Shown here: one piece after another, positions 10,564 to 22,578 of the stretch
How positions within the stretch are numbered: position 1 is the stretch's first letter
Layout: each line of letters starts with the position of its first letter
Assembly (NCBI GenBank): GCA_037953625.1
Contig: CM075651.1
Span: 103,355,001-103,419,000 of the forward strand
DNA: 64,000 bases
Direction of reading: 5' to 3'
From: Crotalaria pallida
Taxonomy: Eukaryota; Streptophyta; Magnoliopsida; Fabales; Fabaceae
Made by a program: the position numbers and the translations under genes
The notes under the pieces: generated by a model
What the model saw: the letters and a program-made list of their open reading frames with translations, nothing else
Told to the model about the DNA's origin: nothing
Database searches by the model: none

Positions 10564-11559
10564 TAAGAACCATTAGAATGATCCTAAACAATGCTTGAGT
10601 CCCCAAGAGACGTAGAGGGTCTAGCATGAGTCATTGGAGGTTCTAACAGGTGTTGAATGGTTAAGAAAGTATTCTAAAGGCTTAGAATGGTCTAGGAATG
10701 TGTATTAGGACTTATAAGAACCATTTGAATGATCCTAAACAATGCTTGAGTCCCCAAGGGACGTAGAGGGTCTAGCATGAGTCCTTGGAGGTCTTAACAA
10801 GTGTAGAATGGTTAAGAGAGTATTCTAAAGTTGTAGAATGGTCTAGGAATGTGTATTAGGACCTATAAGAACAATTAGAAAGATCCTAAACAATGCTTGA
10901 CTCCCCAAGGGACGTAGAGGGTGTTGCATGAGTCCTTGGAGGTTCTAACAAGTGTAGGATGGTTAAGAGAGTATTCTAAAGGCTTAGAATGGTCTAGGAA
11001 TGTGTATTAGGACTTATAAGAACCATTAGAATGATCCTAAACATTGCATGGTACCCCAAGGGACGTAGAGGGTGTAGCATGAGTCCTTGGAGGTTCTAAC
11101 AAGTGTAGAATGGTTAAGAAAGTATTCTAAAGGCTTAGAATGTTCTAGGAATGTGTATTTGTACTTATAATAATCATTAGAATGATCCTAAACATTGCAT
11201 GGTACCCCAAGGGACGTAGAGGGTGTAGCATGAGTCCTTGGAGGTTCTAACAAGAGTAGAATGGTTAAGAGAGTATTCTAAAGGCTTAGAATGGTCTAGG
11301 AATGTGTATTAGGACTTATAAGAACCATTAGAATGATCCTAAACTATCTTGAGTCCCCAAGGGACGTAGAGGGTCTAGCATGACTCCTTGGAGGTTCTAA
11401 CAAGTGTAGAATGGTTAAAAAGTATTCTAAAGGTGTAGAATGGTCTAGGAATGTGTATTAGGACGTATAAGAACAATTAGAAAGATCCTAAACAATGCTT
11501 GAGTCCCCAAGGGACGTAGAGTTTTTAGCATGACTCCTTGGAGGTTCTAACAGGTGTAG
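10564..11559. repeat. Mosaic satellite segment, no clear local duplication
   Basis: About six or seven monomers mixing type A and type B ends. Single-copy oddities include GAGTTTTTAGCATGAC at 11520, where normal copies have GAGGGTGTAGCATGAG, and GGTTAAAAAGTATTC near 11410, a 2-bp deletion. No block-length neighbour with the same set of variants was found. Nothing other than satellite is present. Confidence 0.7.
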
Positions 11560-13605
11560 AATGGTTAAGAGAGTATTCTAAAGGCTTAGAATGGTCTACG
11601 AATGTGTATTAGGACTTATAATAACCATTAGAATGATCCTAAACATTGCATGGTACCCCAAGGGACGTAGAGGGTGTAGCATGAGTCCTTGGAGGTTCTA
11701 ACAAGTGTAGAATGATTAAGATAGTATTATAAAGGTGTAGAATGGTCTAGGAATGTGTATTAGGACCTATAAGAACAATTAGAAATATCCTAAACAATGC
11801 TTGAGTCCCCAAGGGAAGTAGAGGGTGTAGCATGAGTCCTTGGAGGTTCTAACAAGTGTAGAATGGTTAAGAAAGTATTCTAAAGGCTTAGAATGTTCTA
11901 GGAATGTGTATTTGTACTTATAATAACCATTAGAATGATCCTAAATATTGCATGGTACCTCAAGGGACGTAGAGGGTGTAGCATGAGTCCTTGGAGGTTC
12001 TAACAAGTGTAGAATGGTTAAGAGAGTATTCTAAAGGCTTAGAATGGTCTAGGAATGTGTATTAGGACTTATAAGAACCATTAGAATGATCCTAAACAAT
12101 CTTGAGTCCCCAAGGGACGTAGAGGGTCTAGCATGAGTCCTTGGAGGTTCTAACAAGTGTAGAATGGTTAAGAGAGTATTCTAAAGGTGTAGAATGGTCT
12201 AGGAATGTGTATTAGGACGTATAAGAACAATTAGAAAGATCCTAAACAATGCTTGAGTCCCCAAGGGACGTAGAGGGTGTAGCATGACTCCTTGGAGGTT
12301 CTAACAGGTGTAGAATGGTTAAGAGAGTATTCTAAAGGCTTAGAATGGTCTAGGAATGTGTATTAGGACTTATAATTACCATTAGAATGATCCTAAACAT
12401 TGCATGGTACCCCAAAGGACGTAGAGGGTGTAGCATGAGTCCTTGGAGGTTCTAACAAGTGTAGAATGGTTAAGATAGTATTCTAAAGGTGTAGAATGGT
12501 CCAGGAATGTGTATTAGGACCTATAAGAACAATTAGAAAGATCCTAAACAATGCTTGAGTCCCCAAGGGACGTAGAGGGTGTAGCATGAGTCCTTGGAGG
12601 TTCTAACAGGTGTAGAATGGTCAAGAGAGTATTCTAAAGGCTTAGAATGGTCTAGGAAAGTGTATTAGGACTTATAATAACCATTAGAATGATCCTAAAC
12701 AATGCTTGAGTCCCCAAGGGACGTAGAGGGTCTAGCATGAGTCATTGGAGGTTCTAACAGGTGTTGAATGGTTAAAAGAGTATTCTAAAGGCTTAGAATG
12801 GTCTAGGAATGTGTATTAGGACTTATAAGAACCATTAGAATGATCGTAAACAATGCTTGAGTCCACAAGGGTCGTAGAGGGTGTAGCATGAGTCCTTGGA
12901 GGTTCTAACACGTGTAGAATGGTTAAGAAAGTATTCTAAAGGCTTAGAATGTTCTAGGAATGTGTATTTGTACTTATAATAACCATTAGAATGATCCTAA
13001 ACATTGCATGGTACCCCAAGGGACGTAGAGGGTGTAGCATGAGTCCTTGGAGGTTCTAACAATTTTAGAATGGTTAAGAAAGTATTCTAAAGGCTTAGAA
13101 TATTCTAGGAATGTGTATTTGGACTTATAAAACCATTAGAATGATCCTAAACATTCCATGGTACCCCATGGGACGTAGAGGGTGTAGCATGAGTTCTTGG
13201 AGGTTCTGACAAGTGTAGAATGGTTAAGAGAGTATTCTAAAGGCTTAGAATGGTCTAGGAATGTGTATTAGGACTTATAAGAACCATTAGAATGATCCTA
13301 AACAATGCTTGAGTCCCCAAGGGACGTAGAGGGTCTAGCATGAGTCATTGGAGGTTCTAACAGGTGTAGAATGGTTAAGAGAGTATTCTAAAGGTGTAGA
13401 ATGGTCTAGGAATGTGTATTAGGACTTATAATAACCATTAGAATGATCCTAAACATTGCATGGTACCCCAAGGGACGTAGAGGGTGTAGCATGAGTCCTT
13501 GGAGGTTCTAACAAGTGTAGAATGGTTAAGAGAGTATTCTAAAGGCTTAGAATGGTATAGGAATGTGTATTAGGACTTATAAGAACCATTAGAATGATCC
13601 TAAAC
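11560..13605. repeat. Fourteen-monomer tandem duplication, first copy (spacing 2111 bp)
   Basis: Its variants recur 2111 bp downstream. AATGATTAAGATAG at 11711 pairs with 13822, GTCCACAAGGGTCG at 12861 with 14972, and the hairpin CCATGGTACCCCATGG at 13156 with 15267. The spacing equals fourteen monomers (2114) minus three 1-bp deletions. The match is lost around 13605, where the second copy has the 1-bp-deleted end CAATCTTGAG and this one has CAATGCTTGAG. Confidence 0.9.
13156..13171. repeat. Inverted repeat CCATGG-TACC-CCATGG, copy 3
   Basis: Lies in the first copy of the 2111-bp-spaced duplication. The preceding TTATAAAACC is 1 bp shorter than in copies 1, 2 and 5. Confidence 0.85.
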
Positions 13606-13647
13606 AATGCTTGAGTCCCCAAGGGACGTAGAGGGTGTAGCATGAGC

Positions 13648-13655
13648 CCTCGAGG
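13648..13655. repeat. CCTCGAGG marker monomer (first of 14)
   Basis: GAGTCCTTGGAGG has become GAGCCCTCGAGG by substitutions and one lost base, giving an 8-bp palindrome with a second CpG (an XhoI site). The GAGCCC landmark lies at 13644, 20882, 22086, 24497, 27362, 30075, 39869, 43488, 46353, 47407, 48763, 49969, 52231 and 56151. It is absent after 56.2 kb. Confidence 0.9.
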
Positions 13656-13670
13656 TTCTAACAGGTGTAG

Positions 13671-15716
13671 AATGGTTAAGAGAGTATTCTAAAGGCTTAG
13701 AATGGTCTAGGAATGTGTATTAGGACTTATAATAACCATTAGAATGATCCTAAACATTGCATGGTACCCCAAGGGACGTAGAGGGTGTAGCATGAGTCCT
13801 TGGAGGTTCTAACAAGTGTAGAATGATTAAGATAGTATTATAAAGGTGTAGAATGGTCTAGGAATGTGTATTAGGACCTATAAGAACAATTAGAAATATC
13901 CTAAACAATGCTTGAGTCCCCAAGGGAAGTAGAGGGTGTAGCATGAGTCCTTGGAGGTTCTAACAAGTGTAGAATGGTTAAGAAAGTATTCTAAAGGCTT
14001 AGAATGTTCTAGGAATGTGTATTTGTACTTATAATAACCATTAGAATGATCCTAAATATTGCATGGTACCTCAAGGGACGTAGAGGGTGTAGCATGAGTC
14101 CTTGGAGGTTCTAACAAGTGTAGAATGGTTAAGAGAGTATTCTAAAGGCTTAGAATGGTCTAGGAATGTGTATTAGGACTTATAAGAACCATTAGAATGA
14201 TCCTAAACAATCTTGAGTCCCCAAGGGACGTAGAGGGTCTAGCATGAGTCCTTGGAGGTTCTAACAAGTGTAGAATGGTTAAGAGAGTATTCTAAAGGTG
14301 TAGAATGGTCTAGGAATGTGTATTAGGACGTATAAGAACAATTAGAAAGATCCTAAACAATGCTTGAGTCCCCAAGGGACGTAGAGGGTGTAGCATGACT
14401 CCTTGGAGGTTCTAACAGGTGTAGAATGGTTAAGAGAGTATTCTAAAGGCTTAGAATGGTCTAGGAATGTGTATTAGGACTTATAATTACCATTAGAATG
14501 ATCCTAAACATTGCATGGTACCCCAAAGGACGTAGAGGGTGTAGCATGAGTCCTTGGAGGTTCTAACAAGTGTAGAATGGTTAAGATAGTATTCTAAAGG
14601 TGTAGAATGGTCCAGGAATGTGTATTAGGACCTATAAGAACAATTAGAAAGATCCTAAACAATGCTTGAGTCCCCAAGGGACGTAGAGGGTGTAGCATGA
14701 GTCCTTGGAGGTTCTAACAGGTGTAGAATGGTCAAGAGAGTATTCTAAAGGCTTAGAATGGTCTAGGAAAGTGTATTAGGACTTATAATAACCATTAGAA
14801 TGATCCTAAACAATGCTTGAGTCCCCAAGGGACGTAGAGGGTCTAGCATGAGTCATTGGAGGTTCTAACAGGTGTTGAATGGTTAAAAGAGTATTCTAAA
14901 GGCTTAGAATGGTCTAGGAATGTGTATTAGGACTTATAAGAACCATTAGAATGATCGTAAACAATGCTTGAGTCCACAAGGGTCGTAGAGGGTGTAGCAT
15001 GAGTCCTTGGAGGTTCTAACACGTGTAGAATGGTTAAGAAAGTATTCTAAAGGCTTAGAATGTTCTAGGAATGTGTATTTGTACTTATAATAACCATTAG
15101 AATGATCCTAAACATTGCATGGTACCCCAAGGGACGTAGAGGGTGTAGCATGAGTCCTTGGAGGTTCTAACAATTTTAGAATGGTTAAGAAAGTATTCTA
15201 AAGGCTTAGAATATTCTAGGAATGTGTATTTGGACTTATAAAACCATTAGAATGATCCTAAACATTCCATGGTACCCCATGGGACGTAGAGGGTGTAGCA
15301 TGAGTTCTTGGAGGTTCTGACAAGTGTAGAATGGTTAAGAGAGTATTCTAAAGGCTTAGAATGGTCTAGGAATGTGTATTAGGACTTATAAGAACCATTA
15401 GAATGATCCTAAACAATGCTTGAGTCCCCAAGGGACGTAGAGGGTCTAGCATGAGTCATTGGAGGTTCTAACAGGTGTAGAATGGTTAAGAGAGTATTCT
15501 AAAGGTGTAGAATGGTCTAGGAATGTGTATTAGGACTTATAATAACCATTAGAATGATCCTAAACATTGCATGGTACCCCAAGGGACGTAGAGGGTGTAG
15601 CATGAGTCCTTGGAGGTTCTAACAAGTGTAGAATGGTTAAGAGAGTATTCTAAAGGCTTAGAATGGTATAGGAATGTGTATTAGGACTTATAAGAACCAT
15701 TAGAATGATCCTAAAC
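13671..15716. repeat. Fourteen-monomer tandem duplication, second copy
   Basis: Partner of 11560-13605. It keeps rare variants such as CAATTTTAGAATGG (15172) and GGTTCTGACAAG (15314), so the two copies are close to identical by eye. The junction upstream is marked by the GAGCCCTCGAGG monomer at 13644, which the first copy lacks. The end overlaps the start of the next duplication, showing that a later event reused its last monomer. Confidence 0.9.
15267..15282. repeat. Inverted repeat CCATGG-TACC-CCATGG, copy 4
   Basis: Exactly 2111 bp from copy 3 and with the same TTATAAAACC deletion upstream, as expected for the tandem duplication. Confidence 0.85.
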
Positions 15717-17046
15717 AATCTTGAGTCCCCAAGGGACGTAGAGGGTCTAGCATGAGTCCTTGGAGGTTCTAACAAGTGTAGAATAGTTAAGAGAGTTTTC
15801 TAAAGGCTTAGAATGATCTAGGAATGTGTATTAGGACGTATAATAACCATTAGAATGATCCTATACATTGCATGGTACCCCATGGGACGTAGAGGGTGTA
15901 GCATGAGTCCTTGGAGGTTCTAACAAGTGTAGAATGGTTAAGAGAGTATTCTAAAGGCTTTGAATGGTCTAGGAATGTGTGTTAGGACTTATAAGAACCA
16001 TTAGAATGATCCTAAACAATCTTGAGTCCCCAAGGGACGTAGAGGGTGTAGCATGAGTCCTTGGAGGTTCTAACAAGTGTAGAATGGTTAAGAAAGTATT
16101 CTAAAGTCTTAGAATGTTCTAGGAATGTGTATTTGTACTTTTAATAACCATTAGAATGATCCTAAACATTGCATGGTACCCCAAGGGACGTAGAGGGTGT
16201 AGCATGAGTCCTTGGAGGTTCTAACAAGTGTAGAATGGTTAAGAGAGTATTCTAAAGGCTTAGAATGGTCTAGGAATGTGTATTAGGACTTATAAGAACC
16301 ATTAGAATGATCCTAAACAATCTTGAGTCCCCAAGGGACGTAGAGGGTCTAGCATGAGTCCTTGGAGGTTCTAACAAGTGTAGAATGGTTAAGAGAGTAT
16401 TCTAAAGGTGTAGAATGGTCTAGGAATGTGTATTAGGACGTATAAGAACAATTAGAAAGATCCTAAACAATGCTTGAGTCCCAAAGGGACGTAGAGGGTG
16501 TAGCATGACTCCTTGGAGGTTCTAACAGGTGTAGAATGGTTAAGAGTGTATTCTAACGGCTTAGAATGTTCTAGGAATGTGTATTTGTACTTATAATAAC
16601 CATTAGAATAATCCTAAACATGGCATGGTACCCCAAGGGACGTAGAGGGTGTAGCATGAGTCCTTGGAGGTTATAACAAGTGTAGAATGGTTAAGAGAGT
16701 ATTCTAAAGGGGTAGAATGGTCTAGGAATGTGTATTAGGACGTATAAGAACAATTAGAAAGATCCTAAACAATGCTTGAGTCCCCAAGGGACGTAGAGGG
16801 TGTAGCATGAGTCCTTGGAGGTTCTAACAGGTGTAGAATGGTCAAGAGAGTATTCGAAAGGCTTAGAATGGTCTAGGAAAGTGTATTAGGACTTATAATA
16901 ACCATTAGAATGATCCTAAACAATGCTTGAGTCCCCAAGGGACGTAGAGGGTCTAGCATGAGTCATTGGAGGTTCTAACAGGTGTTGAATGGTTAAGAGA
17001 GTATTCTAAAGGATTAGAATGGTCTAGGAATGTGTATTAGGACTTA
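15540..17046. repeat. Ten-monomer tandem duplication, first copy (1507 bp)
   Basis: GGTATAGG at 15665 pairs with 17172 and GAATAGTTAAG at 15781 with 17288, both 1507 bp apart. Other shared rare forms are GGAATGTGTGTTAGG, GTACTTTTAATAACC, GTCCCAAAGGGACG and AACATGGCATGG. 1507 equals ten monomers minus three 1-bp deletions. Differences between copies include ACCCCATGGG at 15878 (ACCCCAAGGG in copy two) and GGTTATAACAAG at 16670. Confidence 0.92.
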
Positions 17047-18554
17047 TAATAACCATTAGAATGATCATAAACATTGCATGGTGCCCCAAGGGACGTAGAG
17101 GGTGTAGCATGAGTCCTTGGAGGTTCTAACAAGTGTAGAATGGTTAAGAGAGTATTCTAAAGGCTTAGAATGGTATAGGAATGTGTATTAGGACTTATAA
17201 GAACCATTAGAATGATCCTAAACAATCTTGAGTCCCCAAGGGACGTAGAGGGTCTAGCATGAGTCCTTGGAGGTTCTAACAAGTGTAGAATAGTTAAGAG
17301 AGTTTTCTAAAGGCTTAGAATGATCTAGGAATGTGTATTAGGACGTATAATAACCATTAGAATGATCCTATACATTGCATGGTACCCCAAGGGACGTAGA
17401 GGGTGTAGCATGAGTCCTTGGAGGTTCTAACAAGTGTAGAATGGTTAAGAGAGTATTCTAAAGGCTTTGAATGGTCTAGGAATGTGTGTTAGGACTTATA
17501 AGAACCATTAGAATGATCCTAAACAATCTTGAGTCCCCAAGGGACGTAGAGGGTGTAGCATGAGTCCTTGGAGGTTCTAACAAGTGTAGAATGGTTAAGA
17601 AAGTATTCTAAAGTCTTAGAATGTTCTAGGAATGTGTATTTGTACTTTTAATAACCATTAGAATGATCCTAAACATTGCATGGTACCCCAAGGGACGTAG
17701 AGGGTGTAGCATGAGTCCTTGGAGGTTCTAACAAGTGTAGAATGGTTAAGAGAGTATTCTAAAGGCTTAGAATGGTCTAGGAATGTGTATTAGGACTTAT
17801 AAGAACCATTAGAATGATCCTAAACAATCTTGAGTCCCCAAGGGACGTAGAGGGTCTAGCATGAGTCCTTGGAGGTTCTAACAAGTGTAGAATGGTTAAG
17901 AGAGTATTCTAAAGGTGTAGAATGGTCTAGGAATGTGTATTAGGACGTATAAGAACAATTAGAAAGATCCTAAACAATGCTTGAGTCCCAAAGGGACGTA
18001 GAGGGTGTAGCATGACTCCTTGGAGGTTCTAACAGGTGTAGAATGGTTAAGAGTGTATTCTAACGGCTTAGAATGTTCTAGGAATGTGTATTTGTACTTA
18101 TAATAACCATTAGAATAATCCTAAACATGGCATGGTACCCCAAGGGACGTAGAGGGTGTAGCATGAGTCCTTGGAGGTTCTAACAAGTGTAGAATGGTTA
18201 AGAGAGTATTCTAAAGGGGTAGAATGGTCTAGGAATGTGTATTAGGACGTATAAGAACAATTAGAAAGATCCTAAACAATGCTTGAGTCCCCAAGGGACG
18301 TAGAGGGTGTAGCATGAGTCCTTGGAGGTTCTAACAGGTGTAGAATGGTCAAGAGAGTATTCTAAAGGCTTAGAATGGTCTAGGAAAGTGTATTAGGACT
18401 TATAATAACCATTAGAATGATCCTAAACAATGCTTGAGTCCCCAAGGGACGTAGAGGGTCTAGCATGAGTCATTGGAGGTTCTAACAGGTGTTGAATGGT
18501 TAAGAGAGTATTCTAAAGGCTTAGAATGGTCTAGGAATGTGTATTAGGACTTAT
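17047..18554. repeat. Ten-monomer tandem duplication, second copy (1507 bp)
   Basis: Directly abuts its partner at 15540-17046, so this is a simple head-to-tail duplication. The match ends near 18555, where this copy continues with TTATAAGAACC and the first copy has TTATAATAACC. GATCATAAACATTGCATGGTGCC near 17063 is a pair of changes at the junction that is not seen at the matching place in the first copy. Confidence 0.91.
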
Positions 18555-20169
18555 AAGAACCATTAGAATGATCCTAAACAATGCTTGAGTCCACAAGGGT
18601 CGTAGAGGGTGTAGCATGAGTCCTTGGAGGTTCTAACACGTGTAGAATGGTTAAGAAAGTATTCTAAAGGCTTAGAATGTTCTAGGAATGTGTATTTGTA
18701 CTTATAATAACCATTAGAATGATCCTAAACATTGCATGGTACCCCAAGGGACGTAGAGGGTGTAGCATGAGTCCTTGGAGGTTCTAACAATTTTAGAATG
18801 GTTAAGAAAGTATTCTAAAGGCTTAGAATATTCTAGGAATGTGTATTTGGACTTATAATAACCATTAGAATGATCCTAAACATTCCATGGTACCCCATGG
18901 GACGTAGAGGGTGTAGCATGAGTTCTTGGAGGTTCTAACAAGTGTAGAATGGTTAAGAGAGTATTCTAAAGGCTTAGAATGGTCTAGGAATGTGTATTAG
19001 GACTTATAAGAACCATTAGAATGATCCTAAACAATGCTTGAGTCCCCAAGGGACGTAGAGGGTCTAGCATGAGACCTTGGAGGTTCTAACAGGTGTAGAA
19101 TGGTTAAGAGAGTATTCTAAAGGCTTAGAATGGTCTAGGAATGTGTATTAGGACTTATAAGAACTATTAAAATGATCCTAAACATTGCTTGAATCCCCAA
19201 GGGACGTAGAGGGTGTAGCATGAGTCCTTGGAGGTTCTAACAAGTGTAGAATGGTTAAGAGAGTATTCTAAAGGTGTAGAATGGTCTAGGAATGTGTATT
19301 AGGACCTATAAGAACCATTAGAAAGATCCTAAACAATGCTTGAGTCCCCAAGGGACGTAGAGGGTGTAGCATGAGTCCTTGGAGGTTCTAACAAGTGTAG
19401 AATGGTTAAGAGAGTATTCTAAAGGCTTAGAATGGTCTAGGAATGTGTATTAGGACTTATAATAACAATTAGAATGATCCTAAACATTGCTTGAGTCCCC
19501 AAGGGACGTAGAGGGTCTAGAATGAGTCCTTGGAGGTTCTAACAAGTGTAGAATGGTTAAGAGAGTATTATAAAGGCTTAGAATGGTCTAGGAATGTGTA
19601 TTAGGACTTATAAGAACCATTAGAATGATCCTAAACAATGCTTGATTCCCAAAGGGACGTAGAGGGTCTAGCATGAGTCCTTGGAGGTTCTAACAGGTGT
19701 AGAATGGTTAAGAGAGTATTCTAATGGCTTAGAATGGTCTAGGAATGTGTATTAGGACATATAAGAACTATTAGAATGATCCTAAACATTGCTTGAATCC
19801 ACAAGGGACGTAGAGGGTGTAGCATGAGTGCTTGGAAGTTCTAACAAGTGTAGAATGATTAAGAGATTATTCTAAAGGGTTAGAATGGTCTAGGAATGTG
19901 TATTAGGACTAATAAGAACCATTATAATGATCCTAAACAATGCTTCAGTCCCCAAGGGACGTAGAGGATGTAACATGAGTCCTTGGAGGTTCTAACAAGT
20001 GTAGAATGGTTAAGAGAGTTTTCTAAAGGCTTAGAATGATCTAGGAATGTGTATTAGGACGTATAATAACCATTAGAATGATCCTATACATTGCATGGTA
20101 CCCCAAGGGACGTAGAGGGTGTAGCATGAGTCCTTGGAGGTTCTAACAAGTGTAGAATGGTTAAGAGAG
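18555..20169. repeat. Mosaic copied from two older blocks
   Basis: The first part (to about 19050) resembles 12.8-13.3 kb and 14.9-15.4 kb: GTCCACAAGGGTCG at 18589, CAATTTTAGAATGG at 18787 and the CCATGG hairpin at 18885. The second part resembles the left-hand block: ACTATTAAAATG near 19163, CTTGATTCCCAAAGG near 19640 and GAGTGCTTGGAAG at 19827, as at 8.0-9.3 kb and 1.5-2.7 kb. The copied stretch of left-block subtypes therefore lies more than 10 kb from its nearest relative. Confidence 0.78.
18885..18900. repeat. Inverted repeat CCATGG-TACC-CCATGG, copy 5
   Basis: Lies in the mosaic after the 1507-bp duplication. The upstream TTATAATAACC lacks the 1-bp deletion of copies 3 and 4, so it branched before that deletion or from another source. 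Confidence 0.83.
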
Positions 20170-21374
20170 TATTCTAAAGGCTTTGAATGGACTAGGAATG
20201 TGTATTAGGACTTATAAGAACCATTAGAATGATCCTAAACAATCTTGAGTCCCCAAGGGACGTAGAGGGTGTAGCATGAGTCCTTGGAGGTTCTAACAAG
20301 TGTAGAATGGTTAAGAAAGGATTCTAAAGTCTTAGAATGTTCTAGGAATGTGTATTTGTACTTATAATAACCGTTAGAATGATCCTAAACATTGCATGGT
20401 ACCCCAAGGGACGTAGAGGGTGTAGCATGAGTCCTTGGAGGTTCTAACAGGTGTAGAATGGTTAAGAGAGTATTCTAAAGTTGTAGAATGGTCTAGGAAA
20501 GTGTATTAGGACTTATAAGAACCATGAGAATGATCCTAAACAATGCTTGAGTCCCCAAGGGATGTAGAGGGTCTAGCATGAGTCATTGGAGGTTCTAACA
20601 GGTGTTGAATGGTTAAGAGAGTATTCTAAAGGTGTAGAATGGTCTAGGAATGTGTATTAGGACTTATAAGAACCATTAGAATGATCCTAAACAATGCTTG
20701 AGTCCCCAAGGGACGTAGAGGGTCTAGCATGAGTCCTTGGAGGTTCTAACAAGTGTAGAATGGTTAAGAGAGTTTTCTAAAGGTGTAGAATTGTCTAGGA
20801 ATGTGTATTAGGACCTATAAGAACAATTAGAAAGATCCTAAACAATGCTTGAGTCCCCAAGGGACGTAGAGGGTGTAGCATGAGCCCTCGAGGTTCTAAC
20901 AGGTGTAGAATGGTTAAGAGAGTATTCTAAAGGCTTAGAATGGTCTAGGAATGTGTATTAGGACTTATAAGAACCATTAGAATGATCCTAAACAATCTTG
21001 AGTCCCCAAGGGATGTAGAGGGTCAAGCATGAGTCCTTGGAGGTTCTAACAAGTGTAGAATGGTAAAGAGAGTATTCTAAAGGTGTAGAATGGTCTAGGA
21101 ATGTGTATTAGGACGTATAAAACAATTAGAAAGATCCTAAACAATGCTTGAGTCCCCAAGGGACGTAGAGGGTGTAGCATGACTCCTTGGAGGTTCTAAC
21201 AGGTGTAGAATTGTTAAGAGAGTATTCTAAAGGCTTAGAATGGTCTAAGAATGTGTACTAGGACTTATAATAACCATTAGAATGATCCTAAACATTGCAT
21301 GGTACCCAAAGGGACGTAGAGGGTGTAGCATGAGTCCTTGGAGGTTCTAACAAGTGTAGAATGGTTAAGATAGT
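20170..21374. repeat. Eight-monomer tandem duplication, first copy (1204 bp)
   Basis: CTTTGAATGGACTAGG at 20181 pairs with 21385, and GAGCCCTCGAGG at 20882 with 22086, both offset 1204. The length is eight monomers (1208) minus four 1-bp deletions: two CAATCTTGAG ends, one GAGCCCTCGAGG and one TATAAAACAATT. GATGTAGAGG at about 20560 has lost the CpG here but not in the second copy (21769). Confidence 0.9.
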
Positions 21375-22578
21375 ATTCTAAAGGCTTTGAATGGACTAGG
21401 AATGTGTATTAGGACTTATAAGAACCATTAGAATGATCCTAAACAATCTTGAGTCCCCAAGGGACGTAGAGGGTGTAGCATGAGTCCTTGGAGGTTCTAA
21501 CAAGTGTAGAATGGTTAAGAAAGTATTCTAAAGTCTTAGAATGTTCTAGGAATGTGTATTTGTACTTATAATAACCATTAGAATGATCCTAAACATTGCA
21601 TGGTACCCCAAGGGACGTAGAGGGTGTAGCATGAGTCCTTGGAGGTTCTAACAGGTGTAGAATGGTTAAGAGAGTATTCTAAAGTTGTAGAATGGTCTAG
21701 GAAAGTGTATTAGGACTTATAAGAACCATGAGAATGATCCTAAACAATGCTTGAGTCCCCAAGGGACGTAGAGGGTCTAGCATGAGTCATTGGAGGTTCT
21801 AACAGGTGTTGAATGGTTAAGAGAGTATTCTAAAGGTGTAGAATGGTCTAGGAATGTGTATTAGGACTTATAAGAACCATTAGAATGATCCTAAACAATG
21901 CTTGAGTCCCCAAGGGACGTAGAGGGTCTAGCATGAGTCCTTGGAGGTTCTAACAAGTGTAGAATGGTTAAGAGAGTTTTCTAAAGGTGTAGAATTGTCT
22001 AGGAATGTGTATTAGGACCTATAAGAACAATTAGAAAGATCCTAAACAATGCTTGAGTCCCCAAGGGACGTAGAGGGTGTAGCATGAGCCCTCGAGGTTC
22101 TAACAGGTGTAGAATGGTTAAGAGAGTATTCTAAAGGCTTAGAATGGTCTAGGAATGTGTATTAGGACTTATAAGAACCGTTAGAATGATCCTAAACAAT
22201 CTTGAGTCCCCAAGGGATGTAGAGGGTCAAGCATGAGTCCTTGGAGGTTCTAACAAGTGTAGAATGGTAAAGAGAGTATTCTAAAGGTGTAGAATGGTCT
22301 AGGAATGTGTATTAGGACGTATAAAACAATTAGAAAGATCCTAAACAATGCTTGAGTCCCCAAGGGACGTAGAGGGTGTAGCATGACTCCTTGGAGGTTC
22401 TAACAGGTGTAGAATTGTTAAGAGAGTATTCTAAAGGCTTAGAATGGTCTAAGAATGTGTACTAGGACTTATAATAACCATTAGAATGATCCTAAACATT
22501 GCATGGTACCCAAAGGGACGTAGAGGGTGTAGCATGAGTCCTTGGAGGTTCTAACAAGTGTAGAATGGTTAAGATAGT
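21375..22578. repeat. Eight-monomer tandem duplication, second copy (1204 bp)
   Basis: Abuts its partner. CTTTGAATGGACTAGG follows AAGATAGTATTC here and AAGAGAGTATTC in the first copy, which places the exchange junction inside that monomer, between the two variants. The later part of this copy was copied again, 2411 bp further on. Confidence 0.89.
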
